A stretch of DNA of 64,000 bases from Aquimarina sp. MMG016. Lineage in GTDB: Bacteria; Bacteroidota; Bacteroidia; Flavobacteriales; Flavobacteriaceae. The notes below the pieces were generated by a model that saw only the letters and a list, made by a program, of their open reading frames with translations, had not been told where the DNA came from and did not search any database. The stretch covers positions 62,001-126,000 of the forward strand of contig NZ_JAGJEA010000013.1 in assembly GCF_018100805.1 (NCBI RefSeq), given 5' to 3'. The position numbers were made by a program, and so were the translations under genes. Positions 26,381 through 34,302 of this stretch are shown here, in pieces (position 1 is the stretch's first letter; every line of letters begins with the position of its first letter).

Positions 26381-28066
26381 TTATGACTCAACTTGCTCTA
26401 ACTTGTATGCGTCATCATGTACATTTGCTACTGCTCTACCACTTGGATCATTCATGTTTTTAAATGCCTCATCCCACTCTAAAGCTATCTTTGTGCTACA
26501 TGCTACAGAAGCTTCCTGTGGCACACTTAGCGCTGCGGCATCACTAGGAAAATGCCCCTCGAAAATAGAACGGTAATAAAATTCTTCTTTGTTTTGCGGT
26601 GTTTGAATAGGAAACCTAAAATGTGCGTTAGCCATTTGTTCATCTGTCACCTCTTGTTCAACTACTTCTTTTAGCGTATCAATCCAGCTATACCCTACTC
26701 CATCAGAGAACTGTTCTTTTTGCCTCCAGGCAACACTTTCGGGAAGATATGACTCAAATGCTTTACGAATTACCCATTTTTCCATACGTTCTCCATTAAT
26801 CATTTTGTCTTGAGGATTGATTCTCATAGCAACATCCATAAACTCCTTATCCAAAAATGGTACTCGACCTTCAATACCCCAAGCAGCAAGAGATTTATTA
26901 GCTCGTAAACAATCATACATATGTAGCTTGTCTAATTTACGAACGGTCTCCTCATGGAATTCCTGAGCATTTGGTGCTTTATGAAAATATAAATACCCAC
27001 CAAAAATCTCATCGGCACCTTCTCCTGATAATACCATCTTTACACCCATAGATTTTATCACCCTCGCCATCAAATACATAGGAGTAGAAGCTCTGATCGT
27101 AGTAATATCATATGTTTCCAGATTATAGATCACATCTTTAATAGCATCCAGACCTTCTTGGATTGTAAATTTGATTTCATGATGAACCGTGCCTATATGA
27201 TCGGCTACTTTCTGTGCAGCAGCCAAATCCGGAGACCCTTCTAACCCAACAGAAAAAGAATGTAATTGTGGCCACCAAGCCTCTTTAGTATCATTTGATT
27301 CTACTCGCTTATCAGCATATTTTTTTGCAATTGCAGAGGTAACTGAAGAATCCAGCCCTCCAGACAACAACACTCCATAAGGAACATCTGACATTAATTG
27401 TCTATGAACTGCCGCTTCTAAAGCATCTCTTACCTCATCAATACTAGTTTGATTTTCTTTAACAGCATTATAATCAGACCAATCTCTTACATACCATTTT
27501 TTCAACTCTCCTTCTTCACTACTCAAATAATGCCCTGGTAGAAACAATTCTATTTTTGTACAAACACCTTCTAGAGCTTTTAATTCTGAAGCTGTATAGA
27601 ACGTTCCATTTTGATCCCAACCCATATATAAAGGAATAATTCCCATATGATCTCTAGCAATCAAATAAGAATCTTTTTCTACATCGTATAATGCAAATGC
27701 AAAAATCCCATTAAGTTCATCTATAAAATCAGCACCTTTCTCCTGATACAATGCTAGAATTACTTCACAATCAGACTCTGTCTGAAAGTTATATTTTCCT
27801 TCAAACTGCTTACGAAGTTCTCTATGGTTATAGATCTCACCATTGGCAGCTAATATTATTTTTTTATCCTCACTAAATAATGGCTGCTTACCAGATACCG
27901 GGTCAACAATTGCCAAACGTTCATGAGCTAAAATAGCTTTGTCATCTGCATAAATCCCACTCCAATCCGGACCTCTGTGTCTAATCTTCTTAGACATTTC
28001 TAATAATTGAGGTCTTAACACCTCTGCATCTTGCTTTAAATCAAAAGCACAAACAATTCCACACAT
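26381..28066 (-). CDS. asnB: Asparagine synthase B (glutamine-hydrolysing)
   Basis: The start at 28066 places Cys2 at the N-terminus ('MCGIVCAFD'), which is required as glutaminase nucleophile after Met removal; 11 upstream codons would bury it. The glutaminase half has 'RHRGPDWSGIY' and 'LANGEIYNHREL', and the synthetase half has the pyrophosphatase loop 'LLSGGLDSSV' at about residue 235 and 'LSGEGADEIFGGYLYF'. Length (561) equals the E. coli enzyme. It makes asparagine from aspartate, ATP and glutamine in the cytoplasm. Divergent from the DUF2911 gene. Confidence 0.96.
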   Translation of the reverse strand: MCGIVCAFDLKQDAEVLRPQLLEMSKKIRHRGPDWSGIYADDKAILAHERLAIVDPVSGKQPLFSEDKKIILAANGEIYNHRELRKQFEGKYNFQTESDCEVILALYQEKGADFIDELNGIFAFALYDVEKDSYLIARDHMGIIPLYMGWDQNGTFYTASELKALEGVCTKIELFLPGHYLSSEEGELKKWYVRDWSDYNAVKENQTSIDEVRDALEAAVHRQLMSDVPYGVLLSGGLDSSVTSAIAKKYADKRVESNDTKEAWWPQLHSFSVGLEGSPDLAAAQKVADHIGTVHHEIKFTIQEGLDAIKDVIYNLETYDITTIRASTPMYLMARVIKSMGVKMVLSGEGADEIFGGYLYFHKAPNAQEFHEETVRKLDKLHMYDCLRANKSLAAWGIEGRVPFLDKEFMDVAMRINPQDKMINGERMEKWVIRKAFESYLPESVAWRQKEQFSDGVGYSWIDTLKEVVEQEVTDEQMANAHFRFPIQTPQNKEEFYYRSIFEGHFPSDAAALSVPQEASVACSTKIALEWDEAFKNMNDPSGRAVANVHDDAYKLEQVES

Positions 28067-28328
28067 AATCTTTTCTTTTTCTATTAATTGAGTGGTCAAA
28101 TATCATTTTATAGTTACAAATTAAAAACCATAAACCCGTTATACATTTCATTTTGAAATCAAAAAACAACAAAAACAATATTTATTGAAACTAAAAACCC
28201 TTAATATCCCCTTTTTACTATCAAACTGTTATTTACAACTTTTAACAGAATTTATAGACCTGATTAACATTTACCATGTAAGATCAAGAATATCTTTACG
28301 TCAGTAAATAGAAATCAAAATCAGTATT

Positions 28329-28862
28329 ATGAAAAAATCACTCTTATTAGTTGCTATTATGTTTTTAGGTGCGTTATCAACTGCAAACGCCCAGAAATTT
28401 ACCGGATTACAAAAAAGTCCAACCGATATTACGTATGCAAAAGCGGATAGAAGTGCCAAACCAGAAATCAAAGTTGTATACAGTAGACCACAGAAAAAAG
28501 GTAGAGACATATTTGGAAAGCTCGTAAAATATGACAAAGTATGGAGAACCGGTGCTGATGAAGCAACCGAGATAAAGCTTTTTAAGGACATGAAAATGGG
28601 AGACAAAACCATTAAAGCGGGAACATATAGTCTTTATACCATACCTGGAGAAAAAGAATGGACTGTTATCCTGAACTCTGATCTGGATAGCTGGGGAGCT
28701 TATTCTTATGATGAAGGAAAAGATGTGGCCAGGATTAAAGTTCCTGCATCATCGGGGGATGCTTTAGAAGTATTCTCTATAGCTTTTAAGAAAGTAGATA
28801 AAGGTTATCATATGGTTATGGGATGGGACAAGACTCGTATTGAAGTTCCTTTCTATATGTAA
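28329..28862 (+). CDS. DUF2911 exported protein (177 aa)
   Basis: A signal peptide ends at 'STANAQ' (residue 22). The DUF2911 core is clear: 'IKVVYSRPQKKGRDIFGKLV', 'WRTGADEATEIKLFKDM', 'IKAGTYSLYTIPGEKEWTVI' and 'FSIAFKKV'. The family is very common in Bacteroidota and of unknown function, likely periplasmic. Monocistronic with a terminator at 28882. Confidence 0.93.
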   Translation: MKKSLLLVAIMFLGALSTANAQKFTGLQKSPTDITYAKADRSAKPEIKVVYSRPQKKGRDIFGKLVKYDKVWRTGADEATEIKLFKDMKMGDKTIKAGTYSLYTIPGEKEWTVILNSDLDSWGAYSYDEGKDVARIKVPASSGDALEVFSIAFKKVDKGYHMVMGWDKTRIEVPFYM

Positions 28863-28881
28863 AACATAATATCACACCAAG

Positions 28882-28918
28882 AAAAAACCGGTGATTGACT
28901 AGATCTACCGGTTTTTTC
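28882..28918. terminator. Bidirectional terminator, DUF2911 gene and peptide copy A
   Basis: AAAAAACCGGT / ACCGGTTTTTT stem, symmetric, lying between the DUF2911 stop and the minus-strand peptide gene stop at 28980. Confidence 0.8.
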
Positions 28919-28979
28919 TTTTTTATTAAATTTCCCTAAATAAACTTATTCCAAGAAAAAGGAATAATTTGTTCTCACC

Positions 28980-29078
28980 CTATCTATGGATTGCGTTACT
29001 AGACGCTCCAGGTAATTCTTTTAGAAAGTCCATGACAACTCTAAAAGTTAATCTAAATTTTGTGTAAAATAGCCCCAT
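28980..29078 (-). CDS. 32-residue peptide, family copy A
   Basis: Minus-strand ATG at 29078, TAG at 28980. The C-terminal part is 'FLKELPGASSNAIHR'. It keeps the invariant Tyr5, Phe18, Leu19, Leu22, Pro23, Ala25, Ala29 and Ile30, but its N-terminal half (residues 6-17) is the most divergent of the five. A -7 box TATATTTG (minus strand, 29111-29104) with TTG 20 bp upstream (29134-29132) lies 26 bp before the ATG, and the terminator at 28882 follows. No signal peptide, no double-Gly leader. Function unknown. Confidence 0.72.
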   Translation of the reverse strand: MGLFYTKFRLTFRVVMDFLKELPGASSNAIHR

Positions 29079-29103
29079 AATTTTTATTTACATTAATATT
29101 AAA

Positions 29104-29134
29104 CAAATATAACACCTAGACATCCTGATGTCAA
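29104..29134 (-). promoter_or_regulatory. Promoter of peptide copy A with embedded palindrome
   Basis: TTG, 20 bp, TATATTTG: the best Bacteroidota promoter in the peptide cluster. The spacer holds GACATC-AG-GATGTC (29119-29132), a 6-bp inverted repeat placed where a repressor or activator dimer could sit. Confidence 0.6.
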
Positions 29135-29284
29135 TATTATTACTTCAATTTTAGATAAAACTTTAGGTATTCTCGATAACCAACACAAAAAAACACCCTA
29201 TTATAATACCTACGTTTTTGAAAGATTATTACTACAAGTAAAAACATTTACTTACAATACAATTTTCAATTTAAAATTCGACTC

Positions 29285-29383
29285 CTATCTATGGATTGCA
29301 TGACTGCAAGCCGATGGTAATTGTCTCAAAAAACTCTTCAACGCCTTAATATCTATCGTCAATATACCGTAAAAAAACTTCAT
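29285..29383 (-). CDS. 32-residue peptide, family copy B
   Basis: Minus-strand ATG at 29383, TAG at 29285. It ends 'FLRQLPSACSHAIHR': Cys replaces Ser at position 26 and Ser replaces Gly at 24. The N-terminal half matches copy 1 (2175) more than its neighbours (FYGIL and DIKALK in both). TATATTTG on the minus strand (29417-29410) lies 27 bp before the ATG. No clear terminator was found before copy A, so readthrough into A is possible. Function unknown. Confidence 0.72.
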   Translation of the reverse strand: MKFFYGILTIDIKALKSFLRQLPSACSHAIHR

Positions 29384-29560
29384 AATTAATTGATTTTTAA
29401 ATTGTTATACAAATATATGGTAGAGGGCATTTTCGATGAAAATAATTAACACTTTTAGATAATTATTTTAGATATAAAATAATTTACAAACGACACTTGG
29501 CACAAAAACCCATTTACGATGTTAAATTTTGAAGAATTATCTTACACTAAGATCTGTTAT

Positions 29561-29598
29561 TTATGGGGTTTTGTCCCCCCATGAGCATAAAACCCTAA
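29561..29598 (-). promoter_or_regulatory. Upstream G/C-block element of peptide copy B
   Basis: Plus-strand GGGGTTTTG...CCCC then AAAACCCTAA in otherwise AT-rich DNA. The GGGGTTTT word starts 182 bp from the copy B start codon, exactly the same distance as the equivalent word upstream of copy D. A GAAGAA word lies at 148 bp here and 147 bp in copy D. Possible remote activator site or structured leader. Confidence 0.45.
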
Positions 29599-29707
29599 CT
29601 TCAAACAGCTTCCCAAAAACAAAAAAATAAGTTAAAAACACCAATTACAAGTTCAATTATCACTTAGTATCCTATGATAATCACATTCTTTACAAGAAAT
29701 AATAAAA

Positions 29708-29750
29708 CAAAAAAGAGACTACCGAGTATTTTGGGGAAGTCTCTTATTAT
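29708..29750 (-). terminator. Terminator of peptide copy C
   Basis: AAGAGACT / AGTCTCTT stem with a 20-base loop on the minus strand, ending in TTTTTTG; 45 bp after the copy C stop. Confidence 0.7.
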
Positions 29751-29794
29751 AAATTAAATCTGTAATAAATTTCAAAAATATCCTAAAACTAGTC

Positions 29795-29893
29795 TTATTT
29801 ACGAATTGCGTAACCAGAAGCTTCAGGAAGATCTTTTAAGAACTCAATCATTACTTTAAAATTAAGCCCAAGAATAGAGTAAATTTGATTCAT
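29795..29893 (-). CDS. 32-residue peptide, family copy C
   Basis: Minus-strand ATG at 29893, TAA at 29795. It ends 'FLKDLPEASGYAIRK', with Glu at position 24 instead of Gly or Ser, and the same last six residues as copy 1. The N-terminal half pairs with copy D (LGLNFKV in both). A TTG-20 bp-TAAATTTA promoter-like pair lies just upstream (-7 word at 29929-29922), and its own terminator is at 29708-29750. Function unknown. Confidence 0.73.
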   Translation of the reverse strand: MNQIYSILGLNFKVMIEFLKDLPEASGYAIRK

Positions 29894-30057
29894 ATGATAC
29901 AATTAAGTGATTAATTGGTATTAAATTTATTAAATCGTTGTAAAATATTCAAGATAATTATTAAAAAGATTTTAACTTTTTGGTAAAGCATCAATTTAAT
30001 AAGACAACGGTAAATAAATGTTAAAATTCCTGTTAATAAATATTAAAATTTCCTACA

Positions 30058-30100
30058 AAAAATAAGAGATTATCATTATCTGATAATCTCTTATTTCTTA
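30058..30100 (-). terminator. Terminator of peptide copy D
   Basis: AAATAAGAGATTATC / GATAATCTCTTATTT, a perfect 15-bp stem with a 7-base loop, followed by T residues on the minus strand; 55 bp after the copy D stop. Confidence 0.8.
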
Positions 30101-30154
30101 CTTATCATATGATTAAGTAAAGTACAAAATTCTAACTACACATAAAATTTAGTA

Positions 30155-30253
30155 TTATCGGTGTATGGCATAACTGCATGCACCTGGTAAGTCTTTTAAA
30201 AAGTGAAGTATAACTTTAAAATTTAATCCTAAATTTGAGTAAAACTGTTTCAT
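30155..30253 (-). CDS. 32-residue peptide, family copy D
   Basis: Minus-strand ATG at 30253, TAA at 30155. It ends 'FLKDLPGACSYAIHR', sharing Cys26 and the His-Arg end with copy B and the LGLNFKV segment with copy C. TAAATTTA at 30287-30280 lies 27 bp before the ATG, the same place as the -7 words of copies A to C. A strong terminator follows at 30058. The neighbouring queE gene is housekeeping and not obviously linked. Function unknown. Confidence 0.73.
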   Translation of the reverse strand: MKQFYSNLGLNFKVILHFLKDLPGACSYAIHR

Positions 30254-30430
30254 AGCGTATTCATTTTTAATTAGTTATGTAAATTTAACAAGTTTGCTTG
30301 CTACAGTAAAACAAAAGTTAATTCAAAATGAATAATTTCGACAAAATGTTTAAAAAAAAGGTAAAGCTTATATTTAAACTAAAAAAACTAATCTAATTTG
30401 AAGAAATTTACTACAAAAATAACTCAATCT

Positions 30431-30475
30431 ATAGGGGGTTTTCCCCTAGTATTACGGTTAAACCATAAACCCTTA
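30431..30475 (-). promoter_or_regulatory. Upstream G/C-block element of peptide copy D
   Basis: Plus-strand AGGGGGTTTTCCCCT hairpin then AAACCATAAACCCTTAA. The GGGGTTTT word starts at 30435, 182 bp from the start codon, as in copy B. Confidence 0.45.
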
Positions 30476-30535
30476 ACAATCAATTACTTGTAATTATATC
30501 CAAAAAAGTTAGAAACCGTAAATTAAAAAAGTTTT

Positions 30536-31165
30536 TTATGGAATATTTAAGTATTTATGAGTCTGAAGAGAGACTTTCCATTTTGGGTTTTTCATCACAT
30601 AATCTACTATTAAAGGAATCATTTTTTCACGAACACTCCATTCCGGCTGTAAATACAATATACAGTCCTCAGAAACTTTGGTTGCTTGTTCCTCTGCAAA
30701 TTCAAAATCGCTCTTATTATATACGATACATTTTAGCTCGTCTGCTTTATGATAGGCTTCTTCTTTAGGAAGTTTAACTTTTTTAGGAGATAGGCAAATC
30801 CAATCCCAATCTCCTGTTAAGGGATAAGCTCCAGAAGTTTCTATATGTGTTTTAGCGCCTTTAGTTTTTAAACCTGTAGTTAGTAAAGTCATATCCCATG
30901 TAAGAGGTTCTCCACCAGTTACTACAACCACATCACTGTACTGCAAAGCATTATTAACAATCACATCAGTATCAGTTGGAGGATGCAAATCTGCATTCCA
31001 ACTTTCTTTTACATCACACCAATGACATCCAACATCGCATCCCCCTATTCTAACAAAATAAGCTGCTGTCCCTTTATGATATCCTTCTCCCTGGATGGTA
31101 TAAAACTCTTCCATAAGTGGAAGCATCTTACCTTCATCTACCAATTTCTGTATACTTTTTTGCAT
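30536..31165 (-). CDS. queE: 7-carboxy-7-deazaguanine synthase QueE
   Basis: Radical SAM enzyme of queuosine (7-deazapurine) synthesis converting CPH4 to CDG in the cytoplasm. The start at 31165 gives 'MQKSIQKLVDEGKMLPLMEE', as in related flavobacterial QueE; a frame start 18 bp upstream adds 'MYLCTL'. Markers are 'FYTIQGEGYHKGTAAYFVRI', the iron-sulfur motif C-x3-C-x2-C in 'GGCDVGCHWCDV', and 'VTGGEPLTWDM'. It is not a peptide-modifying radical SAM enzyme: there is no SPASM extension. Confidence 0.95.
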   Translation of the reverse strand: MQKSIQKLVDEGKMLPLMEEFYTIQGEGYHKGTAAYFVRIGGCDVGCHWCDVKESWNADLHPPTDTDVIVNNALQYSDVVVVTGGEPLTWDMTLLTTGLKTKGAKTHIETSGAYPLTGDWDWICLSPKKVKLPKEEAYHKADELKCIVYNKSDFEFAEEQATKVSEDCILYLQPEWSVREKMIPLIVDYVMKNPKWKVSLQTHKYLNIP

Positions 31166-31234
31166 AAGGGTGCAAAGGTACACAACAATACTTAATTTAA
31201 AAGAAAATCGTCCTTAATGAATACTATAGTATAA

Positions 31235-31678
31235 TTAGCTTTTGACGGCTACACACTCAATCTCAATTTTGGCACCTACTGCTAAACCTTTTGCAGCAAA
31301 AGTGGTCCTAGCAGGTTTTTGAGGAAAATATGTTTTATACACTTCGTTAAAGGCCGCAAAATCTTCAATATCTGATAATATCACTGTGCACTTAACAACA
31401 TCATTCATATCCATATCATGATGTTCTAAAACTACTTTTATATTTTCCAAAGTTTGTTTGGTTTCGGCAGTGATCCCACCTTCTACTAATTTTCTTGTAG
31501 TCTGATTCATGCCTACCTGTCCCGCTAGAAAGTATAAATCTCCAACCTGAACAATATCAGAAAAAGGAGCATTTTCTTTTTTGGGTTCATGGGTTTTATG
31601 AAAAATAGGGTCAGCTTGCTTCGTTTGGCAACCAATTAAAGAAAAACTAATTACAATAAGGATAAAGAATCTTTTCAT
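31235..31678 (-). CDS. RidA-family protein with lipoprotein signal (147 aa)
   Basis: A RidA/YjgF/UK114 domain preceded by an unusual lipoprotein signal 'MKRFFILIVISFSLIGC' (Cys17). The domain retains 'DLYFLAGQVGMNQTTRKLVE', the 'CTVILSDIEDFAAFNEVY' helix region, the substrate-carboxylate Arg in 'PARTTFAA' and the Glu in 'KIEIECVAV'. RidA proteins deaminate reactive enamine/imine intermediates, normally in the cytoplasm; here the enzyme would be exported and membrane-anchored. It is divergent from the HerA-like ATPase gene. Confidence 0.88.
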   Translation of the reverse strand: MKRFFILIVISFSLIGCQTKQADPIFHKTHEPKKENAPFSDIVQVGDLYFLAGQVGMNQTTRKLVEGGITAETKQTLENIKVVLEHHDMDMNDVVKCTVILSDIEDFAAFNEVYKTYFPQKPARTTFAAKGLAVGAKIEIECVAVKS

Positions 31679-31782
31679 GTGAAAAAAATTAAAAGTTGAT
31701 ATTTACCATTGCATTAAAATTAAAGTATATTTCTTCAATAGAATTATTAAGATTCCTATTTTTATCAAAATTTACATCTACT

Positions 31783-33318
31783 ATGAGTGATAATCAAGCG
31801 TTCTTTGATCATATAAATAAAGGATATACTACCAAAGGTGATTTTATTACCCTTGGAGCTGCAATACATAATGAAGAAACTATTACTAATGCCCATGTAA
31901 AAGTTCCCCTAAAAACATTAAATAGACACGGACTTATTGCGGGAGCAACTGGTACTGGTAAGACTAAAACATTGCAAGTACTTGCAGAAAACCTAAGCGA
32001 GAAAGGTATACCTGTATTACTTATGGATATCAAAGGTGACCTTAGTGGAATTGCAGCAGCAAGTCCCGGTCATCCTAAAATTGATGAACGTCATGAAAAA
32101 ATAGGTATTCCGTTTGAAGCTAAAGATTTTCCGGTAGAAATACTATCGCTTTCAGAGCAAAATGGTGTAAGACTTAGAGCCACTGTAAGTGAATTCGGGC
32201 CAGTACTTTTATCAAGAATCCTGGATGTAACAGAAACTCAAGCGGGAATTATTTCTATTATCTTCAAATATTGTGATGATAATAAATTACCTCTTTTAGA
32301 CCTAAAAGATTTAAAAAAGGTTTTACAATTCTCAACACGAGAAGGTAAGAAAGAACTAGAAAAAGATTATGGCCGCATATCTACAGCATCTACTGGTGCT
32401 ATTCTTCGTAAAATAATTGAATTAGAGCAACAAGGTGGTGATATCTTTTTTGGAGAAAGATCCTTTGACCCACAAGACTTATGCAGAGTAGATGATGATG
32501 GCAGAGGCTTTATCAACATTATAAGACTGACAGATATACAAGATAGACCTAAACTATTCTCTACTTTTATGCTTAGTCTACTTGCAGAGATTTATGGAAC
32601 TTTCCCTGAACAAGGTGATAGTGGACGTCCTGAACTAGTAATTTTCTTAGACGAAGCTCACCTTATTTTTAAAGAAGCTTCTAATGCATTAATGGGACAG
32701 ATAGAAAGTATAGTTAAATTAATTCGTTCTAAAGGTGTAGGATTATACTTTGTAACCCAAAACCCAACTGATGTTCCGGATGGGATACTGGGTCAGTTAG
32801 GACTTAAAGTTCAGCACGCATTAAGAGCCTTTACAGCAAAGGATCGTAAAGCTATCAAACTTACTGCAGAGAATTATCCAATTTCTGAATACTATGATAC
32901 AAAACAAGTACTTACTTCTCTAGGTATTGGTGAGGCTCTGGTTACCGCACTTGATGAAAAAGGACGCCCTACCCCACTTGCAGCAACTATGCTAAGAGCT
33001 CCAATGAGTAGAATGGATGTTTTAACCGATACCGAACTAAAAGCTTTACTTAAAAAATCAAATCTTACTTCAAAATACAATGAAGACATTGACAGAGAGA
33101 GTGCTTATGAAATTTTAAATGAAAAAATTGAAAAGGCTGAAGCTGAAGAAGCAAAAGCTGCTGCCAAAAAGGAAAGAGAAAAACTAAATAAAAGTTCGTC
33201 CAGATCTCGTTCCAGTAGCAGAAGAGCCAGTACAACTGAAAAAGCCATTGTAAAGGTATTGACCAGTGCTACTTTTATTAGAGGAGCATTAGGAGTCTTA
33301 AATAAGTTATTAAAATAA
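31783..33318 (+). CDS. HerA-like ATPase, DUF853/YjgR family (511 aa)
   Basis: The ATG at 31783 gives the family start 'MSDNQAFFDHINKGYTTKGD'; the longer frame begins in promoter sequence. Walker A is 'AGATGTGKTKTLQVLAE' at about residue 55, Walker B 'LVIFLDEAHLIF' near 295, and 'SKGVGLYFVTQNPTDVPD' follows, typical of HerA/YjgR. The C-terminal tail is Glu/Ala-rich then Ser/Arg-rich ('SSSRSRSSSRRAS'), probably disordered. YjgR is an uncharacterised hexameric ATPase related to DNA-translocating HerA. It starts a run of plus-strand genes. Confidence 0.92.
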   Translation: MSDNQAFFDHINKGYTTKGDFITLGAAIHNEETITNAHVKVPLKTLNRHGLIAGATGTGKTKTLQVLAENLSEKGIPVLLMDIKGDLSGIAAASPGHPKIDERHEKIGIPFEAKDFPVEILSLSEQNGVRLRATVSEFGPVLLSRILDVTETQAGIISIIFKYCDDNKLPLLDLKDLKKVLQFSTREGKKELEKDYGRISTASTGAILRKIIELEQQGGDIFFGERSFDPQDLCRVDDDGRGFINIIRLTDIQDRPKLFSTFMLSLLAEIYGTFPEQGDSGRPELVIFLDEAHLIFKEASNALMGQIESIVKLIRSKGVGLYFVTQNPTDVPDGILGQLGLKVQHALRAFTAKDRKAIKLTAENYPISEYYDTKQVLTSLGIGEALVTALDEKGRPTPLAATMLRAPMSRMDVLTDTELKALLKKSNLTSKYNEDIDRESAYEILNEKIEKAEAEEAKAAAKKEREKLNKSSSRSRSSSRRASTTEKAIVKVLTSATFIRGALGVLNKLLK

Positions 33319-33360
33319 TTTACGTTTAAGTATTATCACAAATTATTTAACTGACTAATT

Positions 33361-33930
33361 ATGTACACAAAAAAAAATATTATCACATTATTTATTGGCA
33401 TTGTTTTAATAAGCTGTCAAAAGGAAAAGAAATTAAACCCTTTTGAAATATCAACAAATAGAATAGGGCATTTAACTAATGTCATTAAAGTAAATCAGTT
33501 GGATTCTATTTATGCCAGTGATTCTATTGTAAAACGAAAAAAAACCGATCAATTTATAACTGCCTCCAATGAGATAGAAATTTTTGAAAAAGGCGGAGCA
33601 AAACTTTTGATCTTAGAACCTAGAGAAGAATTGAATCCAGAATCTACCATCGAAACCATACAGATCATAGATCCAAGATATCATACAGATTTAGGATTAT
33701 CAGCTGATGGCGTTTTTATGGATATCAAAAATAATTATAAAATATCCAAGATTAATAACACATTAAGCTCTGCAGTAATATTTATTGATAGTATTCAGGC
33801 TTACCTGACGATTGATAAAAAAGAATTACCTAGTGAATTTAAGTTTAATACGGATACTAAAATAGAAGCTGCTAATATACCTGATTCTGCAAAAATTAAA
33901 CATTTTTTAATCACCTGGGATGAAAAATAA
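33361..33930 (+). CDS. Lipoprotein, hypothetical (189 aa)
   Basis: Signal 'NIITLFIGIVLISC' with lipid Cys at residue 20. The mature protein has no recognised domain; it looks mostly beta with a short repeated region 'LLILEPREELNPESTIETIQ'. It starts 42 bp after the ATPase gene and 6 bp before the cupin gene, so it belongs to this operon. Confidence 0.6.
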   Translation: MYTKKNIITLFIGIVLISCQKEKKLNPFEISTNRIGHLTNVIKVNQLDSIYASDSIVKRKKTDQFITASNEIEIFEKGGAKLLILEPREELNPESTIETIQIIDPRYHTDLGLSADGVFMDIKNNYKISKINNTLSSAVIFIDSIQAYLTIDKKELPSEFKFNTDTKIEAANIPDSAKIKHFLITWDEK

Positions 33931-33936
33931 AACAGC

Positions 33937-34302
33937 ATGAGTAAAAAATATACTATTCAGCAATCTCCGTTTATTGTTCCCACCACTGACAATAAATTAA
34001 TAGAAGAACATTTTGGCAAAGCAACAGATGGAAATTCTGAAATAAGTATTGCTCATATGATTGCTCCACCAAATTGGAGTGAACCTTTTCAGACTCCGGA
34101 ATTTGATGAATACACATATATTATTCGAGGTAAGAAGCAATTTATTATAGATGGAGAAAAAGTAATTCTGGAAGCAGGACAATCTATTAAAATAGAAAAG
34201 AATACCAGAATTCAATATTCCAATCCTTTTGACGAGGAATGCGAATATTTAGCCATATGCCTTCCTGCTTTTACTATGGAAACAGTACATCGTGAAGATT
34301 AA
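33937..34302 (+). CDS. Cupin-domain protein (121 aa)
   Basis: A single small beta-barrel: 'WSEPFQTPEFDEYTYIIRGK' and 'VILEAGQSIKIEKNTRIQYS' correspond to the two cupin motifs. The first motif keeps Glu but the usual G(X)5HXH histidines are not present, so metal binding is uncertain. The stop overlaps the start of the following hydrolase gene by one base (TAATG), indicating translational coupling. Confidence 0.8.
   Translation: MSKKYTIQQSPFIVPTTDNKLIEEHFGKATDGNSEISIAHMIAPPNWSEPFQTPEFDEYTYIIRGKKQFIIDGEKVILEAGQSIKIEKNTRIQYSNPFDEECEYLAICLPAFTMETVHRED

Noticed and set aside
30155..31165. QueE radical SAM enzyme as a maturase for the 32-residue peptides
   Set aside because: The C-x3-C-x2-C motif and all other blocks are those of 7-carboxy-7-deazaguanine synthase, and there is no SPASM or peptide-recognition domain. 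Proximity to the peptide cluster is probably chance.
31696..31782. Longer N-terminus for the HerA-like ATPase
   Set aside because: It lies in the divergent promoter gap with the RidA gene; related proteins start at 'MSDNQAFFDHI'.
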